From Pseudomonadota bacterium (lineage in GTDB: Bacteria; Pseudomonadota; Gammaproteobacteria; Arenicellales; Arenicellaceae), in contig JABJKL010000110.1 of assembly GCA_018660405.1 (NCBI GenBank), positions 1 to 21,887 of the forward strand: DNA of 21,887 nucleotides, read 5' to 3'. The stretch's first letter is position 1, and the number at the start of each line of letters is the position of its first letter. The position numbers and the translations under genes are program-made. Shown one piece after another: positions 1-7,672 of the stretch. The notes under the pieces are model-generated. The model was not told where the DNA came from. It saw nothing but the letters and a program-made list of their open reading frames with translations, and ran no database searches.

Positions 1-1114
1 CTATTGGGTCGAAAGGCAGTTTAAGGGTGATACTCATACCCACGGGCTCTTTTTGCTGGACAGTCAGCGCCCCACCATGATGATAAGCGACCAGATAAGC
101 CAGAAGGCTATCGGCTCTTGTAGTCGCGGTGTCTTGTCCCGCGCCCAGAAAAGACGAGTGAGTACTTTCCAATCGAATTTCCACGCCGGGGCTATTCCAT
201 ACACTATCGATGGATTCGACCGAAATGGTTATTGCATTATCGGCCGATTCGGCACCCATCTGATCCGCGAGAATGCCAAATAATTTTTCCATTTGGTCTG
301 ATTGCGCAACCAATGGTGCAAGCTCTGTTTTGGGTAGATGAGTCTCAATTCCCGCACCCAGGCTTGCAAGTCGGTCGGACAACACAACTTTATCGTTAAA
401 TGCCGATGCGTCATTTCCAATTTCCTTAGTGATTTTTTGAGCAATGGTGCTCATTTGTTCGATCTCGGAGAGCTGCAAGCCCCACAAATCCAGCGCTTGA
501 ACATTGGTAGCAGGAGGAGCGGATGAAGGATTTGATGTGTCGTTTAAATAGGCATCATTTAAGAACGCATTGACGGCATGTAGCGGATAGCGTAGCCGGT
601 CTGAAAGGCTGCTTGCCATAATAACCAGATCGCGTGCACGATTTACTCCTGTAAGCTGCTGATAAATGCCGAGCTTTTCTTCTATCAGCAGGTCGCGATC
701 CCGCTGCAAGTTGAAAAACCGCATCGCTAGCAACAAATCCTGCTGCAACGTATCCAAATTCCACGGCTTGGTAATGTAGCGGAAAATCTCGCCGCTATTG
801 ACCGCCGCGATAGCATCTTCCAAATCCGCATAGGCGGTTGTCAGTATTCTGACGATAGCGGGATGTTTTTCGCGCACGAACCGCAAAAGATCCACACCGG
901 TTTCCCCGGGCATGCGTTGATCAGTGATCACCACGGCGATGCGCGCGTCTTGCTCCAATATGGCCTGCGCTTGTTTGACGCTCGGTGCAGTCAGCGTTCG
1001 AAACTGTTTGGTGAACGCCTTGGTGAAATATTTAAGCGCCTGTTCCTCATCATCGACAAATAATATGGCGAATTCGTTTTCATTGTGCTCAGCATTACTG
1101 GGATCTTCAGGCAT
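1..1114 (-). CDS. Response regulator with degenerate kinase-like output domain (PhcQ/PhcR-like), C-terminus cut by window edge
   Basis: The frame stays open from the ATG at 1114 to base 1, giving 371 codons without a stop, so the C-terminus lies outside the window. Residues about 15-135 form a CheY-like receiver: acidic pair D21-D22, phospho-acceptor D65 in ITDQRMPG, T92/T93 and K116 in YITKPW. A middle helical region follows. The last ~80 residues (YHHGGALTV, then MSITLKLPF) resemble the C-terminal strands of a histidine kinase ATPase domain, but I see no N-box or DxGxG motif, so it is probably not a working kinase. The start overlaps the 3' end of the sensor kinase gene by 8 bases (ATGCCTGA), which indicates translational coupling and a cognate pair. 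By family knowledge, receiver proteins of this look sit in phc-type quorum-sensing operons. The PhcQ/PhcR assignment is inferred from context and remembered sequence character. No DNA-binding domain is visible, so output is probably through protein contact. Confidence 0.85.
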   Translation of the reverse strand, partial: MPEDPSNAEHNENEFAILFVDDEEQALKYFTKAFTKQFRTLTAPSVKQAQAILEQDARIAVVITDQRMPGETGVDLLRFVREKHPAIVRILTTAYADLEDAIAAVNSGEIFRYITKPWNLDTLQQDLLLAMRFFNLQRDRDLLIEEKLGIYQQLTGVNRARDLVIMASSLSDRLRYPLHAVNAFLNDAYLNDTSNPSSAPPATNVQALDLWGLQLSEIEQMSTIAQKITKEIGNDASAFNDKVVLSDRLASLGAGIETHLPKTELAPLVAQSDQMEKLFGILADQMGAESADNAITISVESIDSVWNSPGVEIRLESTHSSFLGAGQDTATTRADSLLAYLVAYHHGGALTVQQKEPVGMSITLKLPFDPI

Positions 1115-2486
1115 GGTGTGTCTCCTCTATTTCGGAGGTAGCTGTTGCATTCTGCGCTGCAGGGTTTCTCAGGCTCAGGTCAAACGTGAAATCCGTTCCC
1201 TGGCCGTGCTCACTGGAAACGCGCAGCTCTCCACCATGGTTTCCAACGATAGTGTGGCAAATGCTAAGGCCAAGCCCCATGCCCTCACCGACATCCTGTG
1301 TGGTATAGAAGGGATTGAAAATATGGGGTAAGTCGTCCTCGGCGATGCCGGAGCCATTATCGCTTACTTTGACGTATAATCGCCCGTCTTCGGTGATTGC
1401 TGTGATATTTATTTCTGGGCGGCGGATATCTTTAACCGAAAGTACCGCTCGGGCAGCATTTTCCAGCAAATTGATCAACACCTGTATAATGTGGGATTGC
1501 GTACCCATAACCATATCCTCCACGCATAGTTCGCGGCGTATGCTAATTCCTTCCTTGTCATGACCGGTAAACTGAAGCGCGCGGTCCAAAGCACTGGAAA
1601 AAGCAAATGGCTTTTGCTGGTCGATTTGTTCGGGTGTGGCGAAATCGCGCAGATCGGAGATAATTTCCTGAATGCGGCTAACACCGTCTTTGATATCATC
1701 GAAAGTCTCCTTTAGATCGGGATCATCTTGAATGACTTTCTCTCTCTGCATGAGCTGCAAAGCCATCTGCGTATAATTCACGGGATTGTTGATCTCATGC
1801 AAAAGCCCGGCGGCCATATGCCCAAGACCTCTGAGTTTTTCGCTTTGTACAAGCTGCGATTCGGCTTCTTTTAGCTGTACCAAAGTATTTTCTAGCTCTT
1901 CGTTGCGTTTATCCAATTCGAAGTTTAGACGGAATTCCTCGAAACGCCCGCGAGAATAGAAAAAACTTGCTGTACTACTAATGCTTCCCGTTAAAACCAT
2001 GAAATACACATTGTTGTATAGAATGTTGATCTGTGGTTTTTCGTGACCAAAACAAGCTATGATATATAAGAATATCCCAACTAAAATGGATAATGTCACC
2101 TCTTGAAATGAAAGAGGCAATAGTGTGCCAATAAGAAAAATTATCAACAGCAAACCAAGGTGATAACTGGACTGAGCCCCATCAACCCAGAAGATCATGA
2201 AGCTCATTGTTAGCTGTACTGATAAAACACACATTAACGTTAAAGCTATAACGCTACTTCGAGACAGATTAGTAAAAAATAATACTAAAGCAATTAATAA
2301 AAACGCAGAACAAATTAAACGCGCAATAACAAATATATCCAGAAAATCTGGGTACACAAAATAGTCTAAACTAGCGCCGGCAGGGACGAGCACAATAGCC
2401 AGAATACAAGCTATTTTTGAGTATCGTAAGCGAAGATCGCGGTCGGCTTTTTGATAGGCCTCTAGAACTGCAGAATTTTTAGCCAT
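1107..2486 (-). CDS. Six-TM sensor histidine kinase (PhcS-like)
   Basis: Membrane sensor kinase, 459 aa from the chosen start. Six hydrophobic segments lie at roughly 23-40, 50-72, 78-100, 107-125, 128-147 and 157-175 with very short loops, so there is no periplasmic sensor domain; this suits a lipophilic ligand. A short coiled-coil (about 188-215) leads to the H-box LLHEINNPVN with phospho-accepting H230. The ATPase domain has the N-box (INLLENAARAV, about 338-348), G1 DNGSG (376-380), the F-box around FNPFY and G2 GMGLGLS (402-408), so the kinase looks intact. The ATG at 2486 was chosen because it overlaps the methyltransferase stop by 8 bases (ATGGCTAA), like the next junction; an in-frame ATG at 2561 would add 25 residues inside the upstream gene. 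Kinase, receiver and methyltransferase genes together match the phcB-phcS-phcR/Q layout. The membrane-coding part (about 2000-2460) is visibly AT-rich. Confidence 0.88.
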   Translation of the reverse strand: MAKNSAVLEAYQKADRDLRLRYSKIACILAIVLVPAGASLDYFVYPDFLDIFVIARLICSAFLLIALVLFFTNLSRSSVIALTLMCVLSVQLTMSFMIFWVDGAQSSYHLGLLLIIFLIGTLLPLSFQEVTLSILVGIFLYIIACFGHEKPQINILYNNVYFMVLTGSISSTASFFYSRGRFEEFRLNFELDKRNEELENTLVQLKEAESQLVQSEKLRGLGHMAAGLLHEINNPVNYTQMALQLMQREKVIQDDPDLKETFDDIKDGVSRIQEIISDLRDFATPEQIDQQKPFAFSSALDRALQFTGHDKEGISIRRELCVEDMVMGTQSHIIQVLINLLENAARAVLSVKDIRRPEINITAITEDGRLYVKVSDNGSGIAEDDLPHIFNPFYTTQDVGEGMGLGLSICHTIVGNHGGELRVSSEHGQGTDFTFDLSLRNPAAQNATATSEIEETHHA

Positions 2487-3417
2487 CGCCGGATATCGTT
2501 TTGTTGATTTCGAGAATAATATTCTGTCCAGTTTCCTCTCCATAGACTTCATGACGGCCAAGCTTGGGGGCTAAATTAAGCAACTCTCGTTCATTCCGAT
2601 ATATCAGGTGCCATTCCATCAAGTATTCCATAATATATAATCCTGTATTACTAGGATGAACGTTTGTAACCAAAACCGTTCCATTTGGCTTTGCCCATCG
2701 ATAGAATAATTCCAACATACGAGAACATACCCTATCGGACAGATAGTCAAATAACCCAGCGCAATAAACAAAATCGAAGGTTTCTGTTGGTATTGTACCT
2801 TTTCTTTGAGCCGCCTGTTTCAAAAGGCTGTTAACGGATTGATGAACAAACTCCACTTTTGGCTTCCTGCCGCTGTCCTTGATGGCCTCGTCAATTTTTG
2901 ACTTTGTATAATTCAGTGTTTCCTCGTTGAAATCCACCAAGCGGAACTCGCAACGGTCAGCCAGGGGATGAGTACGAATAAACCGCTGAATTTCTACGGC
3001 GGGTCCACAGCCAACATTTAGCACACGCAACTGACGACCTTCACGATCAGCTTGTTCAACCGCTTTGGTAAGAGCCTTAACAAGTTCATCTATCCGATTA
3101 CGGTGTGCTTTTGGCGGTCCGCCTTCGAGAAATAGCTTATTGATAATCTTGGAATATGTTGATGTTCCCTGGCGTGGTTCTCCAAGGATCATGTTGACCA
3201 TTTCATAATCACCGGCATAACCCAAGGGCTTTTGAAAAGAGCGATAAATAAAGGGCGAACGCAATAGTAAGGGATGCAAATCCCTTTGAATAAATGATTT
3301 ATGGCTCGTTATTTCATCCTCAGGTATTTGACTTGCTTCCATTTCAAATTGTGCAAATTGCTCCCCTAAACGACCTAAAAGAGGGCTCTCCAGTTCCTCA
3401 ATAAATTCTTCGCTCAA
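2479..3417 (-). CDS. SAM-dependent methyltransferase, 3-hydroxy fatty acid methyl ester synthase (PhcB) family
   Basis: Class I methyltransferase of 312 aa. The region KPLGYAGDYEMVNMI (about 63-77), followed by the AHRNRID stretch, is characteristic of the family annotated as extracellular factor 3-hydroxypalmitic acid methyl ester biosynthesis protein. The SAM site is visible as motif I VLNVGCGPA (about 131-139), an acidic strand end in FRLVDFN, and FDFVYCAGLFDYLSD further on. In Ralstonia, PhcB makes the diffusible signal sensed by PhcS; here the substrate is unknown and the signal role is inferred from family and from the sensor kinase immediately downstream. The start is TTG at 3417, overlapping the upstream gene by 20 bases with no clear Shine-Dalgarno, so translation is probably coupled. 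An ATG at 3342 is an alternative and would remove 25 poorly constrained residues. Sure of methyltransferase, fairly sure of family, less sure of product. Confidence 0.85.
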   Translation of the reverse strand: MSEEFIEELESPLLGRLGEQFAQFEMEASQIPEDEITSHKSFIQRDLHPLLLRSPFIYRSFQKPLGYAGDYEMVNMILGEPRQGTSTYSKIINKLFLEGGPPKAHRNRIDELVKALTKAVEQADREGRQLRVLNVGCGPAVEIQRFIRTHPLADRCEFRLVDFNEETLNYTKSKIDEAIKDSGRKPKVEFVHQSVNSLLKQAAQRKGTIPTETFDFVYCAGLFDYLSDRVCSRMLELFYRWAKPNGTVLVTNVHPSNTGLYIMEYLMEWHLIYRNERELLNLAPKLGRHEVYGEETGQNIILEINKTISGDG

Positions 3418-3871
3418 GCTGTTTAAGCAGAAAAGAGTTTACCGTCACTCCTGTACTTCGACTCATCCTGCAGATTTCTGCCGTTTGGTGTTCATCAAAA
3501 ACATACCACGCCACGGCGGGTGCAGGTTGTTGGATAGTTTCAATCTGGGGGCCACTCTTTAGTTCACGCCATATAAGACGCCTCCGTGGCCCCAAAGTCC
3601 TGAGAATTGACCGAATTAGAGTCCACCATGAAGGTGCGCCTGGGTGCATTATTCTGGGTAGATCCCTTACTTCGACCCCGTTTTCCCGAAAAATTTCGAC
3701 AAACGCCCCGATTCCATCATAATCAGTGTGAGGGAAATACCTCCATTCAACCTCACCATCTTCAGACGTGACTCTACCAAACCGAATACCGATGTATTCA
3801 TCCATTGATTCCAGGGCCTCAAACCAGGGTCTTATGAGGTCGGGTTTCAGTGTTTCGGGTAAGTTTTCCAT
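3398..3871 (-). CDS. Short HxxxDG acyltransferase-like protein (half-length condensation/CAT-fold)
   Basis: First gene of the left-hand operon, 157 aa. It contains PHTDYDGIGAF with H48, D52 and G53, matching the HxxxDG catalytic motif of CoA-dependent acyltransferases (condensation domains, wax ester synthase, CAT). Near the C-terminus lies TGVTVNSFLLKQL, which resembles the segment at the end of the N-terminal half of such proteins. Full-length members run about 400 residues or more and need a C-terminal half; here the frame stops right after this segment and the methyltransferase begins in another frame, with no remaining half found. It may be a truncated relic or a dedicated small acyltransferase or binding protein supplying the methyltransferase substrate. 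No signal peptide or membrane segment is seen. The ATG at 3871 has no strong ribosome site. The acyltransferase assignment rests on two short motifs, so it is tentative. Confidence 0.6.
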   Translation of the reverse strand: MENLPETLKPDLIRPWFEALESMDEYIGIRFGRVTSEDGEVEWRYFPHTDYDGIGAFVEIFRENGVEVRDLPRIMHPGAPSWWTLIRSILRTLGPRRRLIWRELKSGPQIETIQQPAPAVAWYVFDEHQTAEICRMSRSTGVTVNSFLLKQLERRIY

Positions 3872-4336
3872 TAATTAAGGAACTAGGCTTGAGGTGATTG
3901 AGGGTGGGTATATTTCAGGAATAAACAAGAAAAGTCAATGACCTATATTTGATCTGTAATGCATTTAGGTGACTATAATCTTTAGCTTATTGATTTTATT
4001 ACCTTTAATATTTTTTGTCCAGAAAATTATCGTTAAAGTTGTATTTTTGATGCGACGCGGATAGTAATGCCTCAGGAGAAATTGGCGTCATTGAGTCGAG
4101 TCGTAAGCCAACCACCCAACTATGAATAAGGCGTTTTCATTCACTTTCTGGCTTTTCTCAATATCGGGTTACAATGCCGCAAGTTGCCCGGTTATACAGC
4201 AGTTTCCAGATATGATTAATTGGATAAATGAATTTTCGGATCAGCCTCAAATTTCCTGAATGGATATCGTTGCTTACACGGCTTAAGTGCTTTAATAGAA
4301 CGTAGCCCAGCTATATTATTGATATAAAATAGGCAT
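3872..4336. other. 465-bp region between divergent operons, no convincing gene
   Basis: AT-rich stretch separating the left minus-strand operon from the plus-strand redox operon, so it should hold both promoters. The only small frame worth noting is 4122-4259 on the plus strand (45 codons). It starts MNKAFSFTFWLFSISG, has a hydrophobic N-terminus and a single Cys at residue 22, and lacks a ribosome-binding site. An AGGAGAA at 4073-4079 precedes only a very short frame. No tRNA, riboswitch or insertion sequence was recognised. Confidence 0.5.
3909..3938 (-). promoter_or_regulatory. Possible promoter of the acyltransferase/methyltransferase/kinase operon
   Basis: Read on the minus strand, TTGACT (3938-3933) is followed after 18 bases by AATATA (3914-3909), about 40 bases before the first ATG of the operon. 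The -35 is good and the -10 is poor (3 of 6 matches), so this is only a candidate. A second -10-like TATAGT lies further upstream on the same strand but has no good -35. Confidence 0.3.
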
Positions 4337-5728
4337 ATGCAATTAACGCAAACCAAACGTATTGGCATAACCATCGCAAGTGCCGCCTTGTTGGTGGTGC
4401 TGGCTTTTTCGTGGTTGGTATTCCCTTATTATTTTGATGGCAAGGGCATGCTGTTCGATACCGGTGAAGAGGTTCGAACCGAGCGTTACCTGCAGCAAAG
4501 TATGCTATCGCAATATCTAAGTCGTTATATTTTCTTCCCCGGGGGTATCGAATTACAAAGCCTGTACGCCTCGGACGACTATTTTGAATACGCCGACCGC
4601 AGTGGTGTCGTTGAAACGTACCGACCTGATCTCTATCTGATATTCATTATCACCGAAGATGTTCATACCGGCTATTTGCCGCTCGGAATGCCGCAGGCAA
4701 CGCTTGATATTGATGGGGTCAGATACGATGCTACCAGCGCCGAGGGGCCTGAATGGGTTGAACATCACCGCTCAAGTATTATCAAATTTCCAAAATTCAC
4801 CGACGATGGCGAACCGATCATTAAGCCTGAATCAAGCAGTGTAAAACTTGAACTTACCCACCCCTGGGACCGAGAAAATCTGGTGGACGGAGAGCCGGTT
4901 CCAGTAACCGCCAGCTACATCTGGGAACTACCGCTGAATATTCCAGAAGGCATGAAGTCCAGAGATACCTTTACCACTGCAATGGTGATGTCTCTTTCTG
5001 CAGGCCTCCTTTCTTCCGTATTAACACCCTGCCTCATTCAATTGGTATTGTTGTTTTTTGCGACGCTGGGTGGCATGAGCGCACAAGAAGTTACCGCTTC
5101 AGGAAACAACAGCGGAGCCATTTCTCCTGAAGTGCGCAAAAAAGTGTTGTTTGCCGCCAGCTGTTTTGTCGCGGGTTACGTGGCTTTGTTTATTGCCTTT
5201 GGGGGATTGGTGGGTTACGCCGGTAAAGAGGCGCAGATTTTCTTTGCGACATATACGCGCCCTGTCGGAATAGGTTCTGGCATCATCGTCATTACATTTG
5301 GTTTATGGCTAGCCATTCGCTCGCGCACACCACTTATCTGCAAGCTTCCCGGCGCTGATACCATCCAGAATGCAAAGACTAAAGGCGTGCTAGGGACGGT
5401 GATCGCTGCCATTGCGTTTAGCCTCGGCTGTATGTCCTGTTTCGGCGGCGCCATTATTGGCACACTCTTCATCTACGTGGGTGCACTGGGCAGCGTATCT
5501 GCAGGCGCTATAGTGATGGGTATTTTTGCGGCAGGTGTCGCCATTCCGTTCCTGCTATCGGCTATTTTCTTCACTCGCATGCAGTCGCTGTTTGGCTTAG
5601 TCGCAAGACACACCCGCACCATTGGAACCCTGAGCGCGCTGGTATTCATCGCATTTGGCTTGCTGTTAATCACCGACCAATTTCACGTAGTCAGCGACGC
5701 TATTTACCCTTACCTGGGCCTGGGTTAA
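4337..5728 (+). CDS. DsbD/CcdA-like thiol-disulfide transmembrane protein with N-terminal periplasmic domain
   Basis: Inner-membrane protein of 463 aa. One N-terminal membrane segment (about 9-31) is followed by a ~170-residue, probably periplasmic, beta-rich domain without Cys. A C-terminal bundle of about six membrane helices starts near residue 213. The CcdA/DsbD hallmarks are present: C232 in LTPCL in the first helix of the bundle and the pair C365/C368 in GCMSCFGG. In CcdA/DsbD these cysteines carry electrons from cytoplasmic thioredoxin to periplasmic thiols, for cytochrome c or copper-site maturation. The N-terminal domain does not look like the known DsbD alpha domain and has no redox Cys, so its role is open. 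It is the first gene of a three-gene plus-strand set with a beta-propeller and a SCO protein, which points to thiol or copper delivery to a respiratory enzyme. The ribosome site before the ATG is weak. Confidence 0.82.
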   Translation: MQLTQTKRIGITIASAALLVVLAFSWLVFPYYFDGKGMLFDTGEEVRTERYLQQSMLSQYLSRYIFFPGGIELQSLYASDDYFEYADRSGVVETYRPDLYLIFIITEDVHTGYLPLGMPQATLDIDGVRYDATSAEGPEWVEHHRSSIIKFPKFTDDGEPIIKPESSSVKLELTHPWDRENLVDGEPVPVTASYIWELPLNIPEGMKSRDTFTTAMVMSLSAGLLSSVLTPCLIQLVLLFFATLGGMSAQEVTASGNNSGAISPEVRKKVLFAASCFVAGYVALFIAFGGLVGYAGKEAQIFFATYTRPVGIGSGIIVITFGLWLAIRSRTPLICKLPGADTIQNAKTKGVLGTVIAAIAFSLGCMSCFGGAIIGTLFIYVGALGSVSAGAIVMGIFAAGVAIPFLLSAIFFTRMQSLFGLVARHTRTIGTLSALVFIAFGLLLITDQFHVVSDAIYPYLGLG

Positions 5729-5766
5729 AGGTAGAAAGTTAAAGGTAAAGAGTTGATGGTGAAAGG
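5725..5766 (+). repeat. Three imperfect 14-bp purine-rich tandem units
   Basis: Between the membrane protein stop and the propeller start lie three units, TTAAAGGTAGAAAG, TTAAAGGTAAAGAG and TTGATGGTGAAAGG, followed by a partial GTAAAG just before the ATG at 5775. The first unit overlaps the upstream stop codon. The copies carry Shine-Dalgarno-like AAGG or AAAGG cores, so the repeat may affect translation of the downstream gene. Confidence 0.6.
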
Positions 5767-5774
5767 GTAAAGAT

Positions 5775-6944
5775 ATGCAGCATATTTGTGGGATTTTATT
5801 TCTATCGCTGCTGCTTACATCGCCCGCGTCTGCTCTGTTCGGCCTATTTGATAGCGATTCACTGGCGGCCGGTAGCCGCTACGCCTTTGTTGCCAGTCAA
5901 ACCGAAGCGCGTATCGTCGCGATTGATACGCAAGAAGATGAAATTGCCGCCGAGCTGGAGTTGGCTAATATTGCCACCTCTATTATGATCTCCGATTCCC
6001 TTAATTTGCTGGTAGCCACACATGCTGATAGCAGCTCGCTGACGCTTATAGACCTTGAGTCACGTCAGAACTTGCCAGCACTCGACATCGGTATGATCGC
6101 CGACACCGGTTTGCTTAATCCATTAGATCAATATATGGCCTTTGGCAATAAACAAGGACAAGTTTCGGTTTGGGATATGAACGCTCGCGAACAAATGTTC
6201 CAAATCAATGACCTCGGGAGCGCGATCAACCTTACCTTTAGCATTGATGGCACCCGCCTGTTTGTGGTCGAACCGACAGAACGCCAAATCTCGGTTATCG
6301 GGATGAATGCACGTAAAAAGATAGCCGAAATCATCTTACCCGAAGTCAACCGCTCAATCGATAGTGGCCTAACGAACCCGCAAGATGCACCAAAAATCAC
6401 CGCTATTAGTCGCTCGGCCGATGGCCATACTGGCTTCTTGTCCATTACTTCGGAAAACAAAGTGATTGTGCTCGATCTGCTTAAACTCTCGATCAAACAA
6501 ACCATTGCAGTTGATGCCGAGCCAATGCGCCCATTTAGCACGGCGGACAACCGATACGTCCTGATTCCGCATCGAGCAGCCAAATCTATTTATGTGTTGG
6601 ATGCGTTGTCGCTCGCGATACGCGGAAACATAAAAATAGGACTTCCTGCACGCGAATTAAACACCGGCTGGCTGGATACCGTGGCATTCGCAATGTCTGC
6701 CGAAGATGAACGGATAGCCGTCGTCGATCTGCAAAAACTGACTTTGGAGCAGACACTCACACTGTCTGGCAGACCCGATGATGGTCTGGTCACCTCAGAC
6801 TCCAAACGACTTTACACTGCCTTGCTCAACACGAATACTGTGGCGAGAATAGACGCAAGAAGCCGTAAAGTGCTTGAAATCACCACCAATACTCCTGGCC
6901 TGGGGAACATCGAAATCGCGATTTCGAATAATATTTGCCACTAG
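5775..6944 (+). CDS. Exported WD40/YVTN-type beta-propeller protein
   Basis: 389 aa, beginning with a signal peptide (hydrophobic stretch about 6-17, likely cut after SPASA near residue 20), so probably periplasmic. The rest is a series of blade-like repeats of about 40-45 residues of the type RYAFVASQTEARIVAIDT, TRLFVVEPTERQISVIGM, RYVLIPHRAAKSIYVLDA and KRLYTALLNTNTVARIDA, as in seven-bladed YVTN/cytochrome d1-like propellers. No CxxCH heme site or catalytic residues are seen, so it is likely a binding or scaffold protein. It lies 46 bases after the CcdA-like gene and 26 bases before the SCO gene, so the three are probably cotranscribed. The function is not known; an assembly role for a copper or heme enzyme is an inference from neighbours. 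Confidence 0.8.
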   Translation: MQHICGILFLSLLLTSPASALFGLFDSDSLAAGSRYAFVASQTEARIVAIDTQEDEIAAELELANIATSIMISDSLNLLVATHADSSSLTLIDLESRQNLPALDIGMIADTGLLNPLDQYMAFGNKQGQVSVWDMNAREQMFQINDLGSAINLTFSIDGTRLFVVEPTERQISVIGMNARKKIAEIILPEVNRSIDSGLTNPQDAPKITAISRSADGHTGFLSITSENKVIVLDLLKLSIKQTIAVDAEPMRPFSTADNRYVLIPHRAAKSIYVLDALSLAIRGNIKIGLPARELNTGWLDTVAFAMSAEDERIAVVDLQKLTLEQTLTLSGRPDDGLVTSDSKRLYTALLNTNTVARIDARSRKVLEITTNTPGLGNIEIAISNNICH

Positions 6945-6970
6945 TGCTCCTATTAGATAGCCCAAAAAAC

Positions 6971-7606
6971 ATGCGTTCCCGCTACCGATATTTCACTCTA
7001 TATTTATTGGCAAGTATCTGGCTAACTTCCTTAAGCTCCAACACATTGGCCCAAATGGATATTGATGCACTGGAACTGCCGTTACTTTCAGAAACGGGTC
7101 AACTCACGACCATCAATGATTTTAAGGCTCCTTTACGACTGGTCTTTTTTGGCTTCACCTACTGCCCTGACATCTGCCCGCTGACACTCTATAAAATTGG
7201 CGGAGCATTGCGCTCACTGGAACTGCCGGCCGAATCGATTGACGTATTATTTATTTCTGTCGACCCCAAGCGCGATACACCCGAAGTATTAACGCAATAC
7301 ACAGACGCCTTTCATGAGAACATCATCGGGCTGTCGGGAACAATATCTCAGCTTGAAAGTCTAATGCTGAAATTTCGCACCCACTTTGGTTACAACCTCC
7401 TGACCGAGGCCGGAGAAGAACCCATCCCCCTGGAAAACTACACCTCATTATCGTCGGATGAGAACTACACTCCATATCACTCCTCACAGATCTATCTATT
7501 GAACCAGCATGGTGAGATTGTAGATTTGATCGGCCACGGCAGTGACCCGAAACTAATAATACAGACTATAAGCAAGGCTATTGAACCCTTGATTGAAACG
7601 CTCTGA
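6971..7606 (+). CDS. SCO1/SenC-family copper chaperone / thiol-disulfide protein
   Basis: 211 aa with an N-terminal signal or anchor (hydrophobic about 8-27, ending in NTLAQ), then a thioredoxin-like SCO domain. The copper site is complete: C65 and C69 in FTYCPDICP and H170 in PYHSSQIYL. The family signature SVDPKRDTPE is at about 96-105. SCO proteins pass copper or electrons to the CuA site of cytochrome c oxidase and related enzymes from the periplasmic side. The ATG at 6971 was chosen because it places the signal peptide at the N-terminus; an upstream in-frame TTG at 6935 would overlap the propeller gene and add 12 residues. The target enzyme is not in this window. With the CcdA-like gene it could form a relay that keeps the SCO cysteines reduced. 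No clear terminator follows. Confidence 0.88.
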   Translation: MRSRYRYFTLYLLASIWLTSLSSNTLAQMDIDALELPLLSETGQLTTINDFKAPLRLVFFGFTYCPDICPLTLYKIGGALRSLELPAESIDVLFISVDPKRDTPEVLTQYTDAFHENIIGLSGTISQLESLMLKFRTHFGYNLLTEAGEEPIPLENYTSLSSDENYTPYHSSQIYLLNQHGEIVDLIGHGSDPKLIIQTISKAIEPLIETL

Positions 7607-7672
7607 GCGACTGGACTAGTGGGTTAAAAAACACAACGGCAGCAATCTCGCCTAGCCCTTTGCAGGAATAAT

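Noticed and set aside
229..764. Several open frames of 60-70 codons on both strands within the first 1100 bases.
   Set aside because: They overlap the long open receiver-protein frame, which runs off the window and has clear domain motifs.
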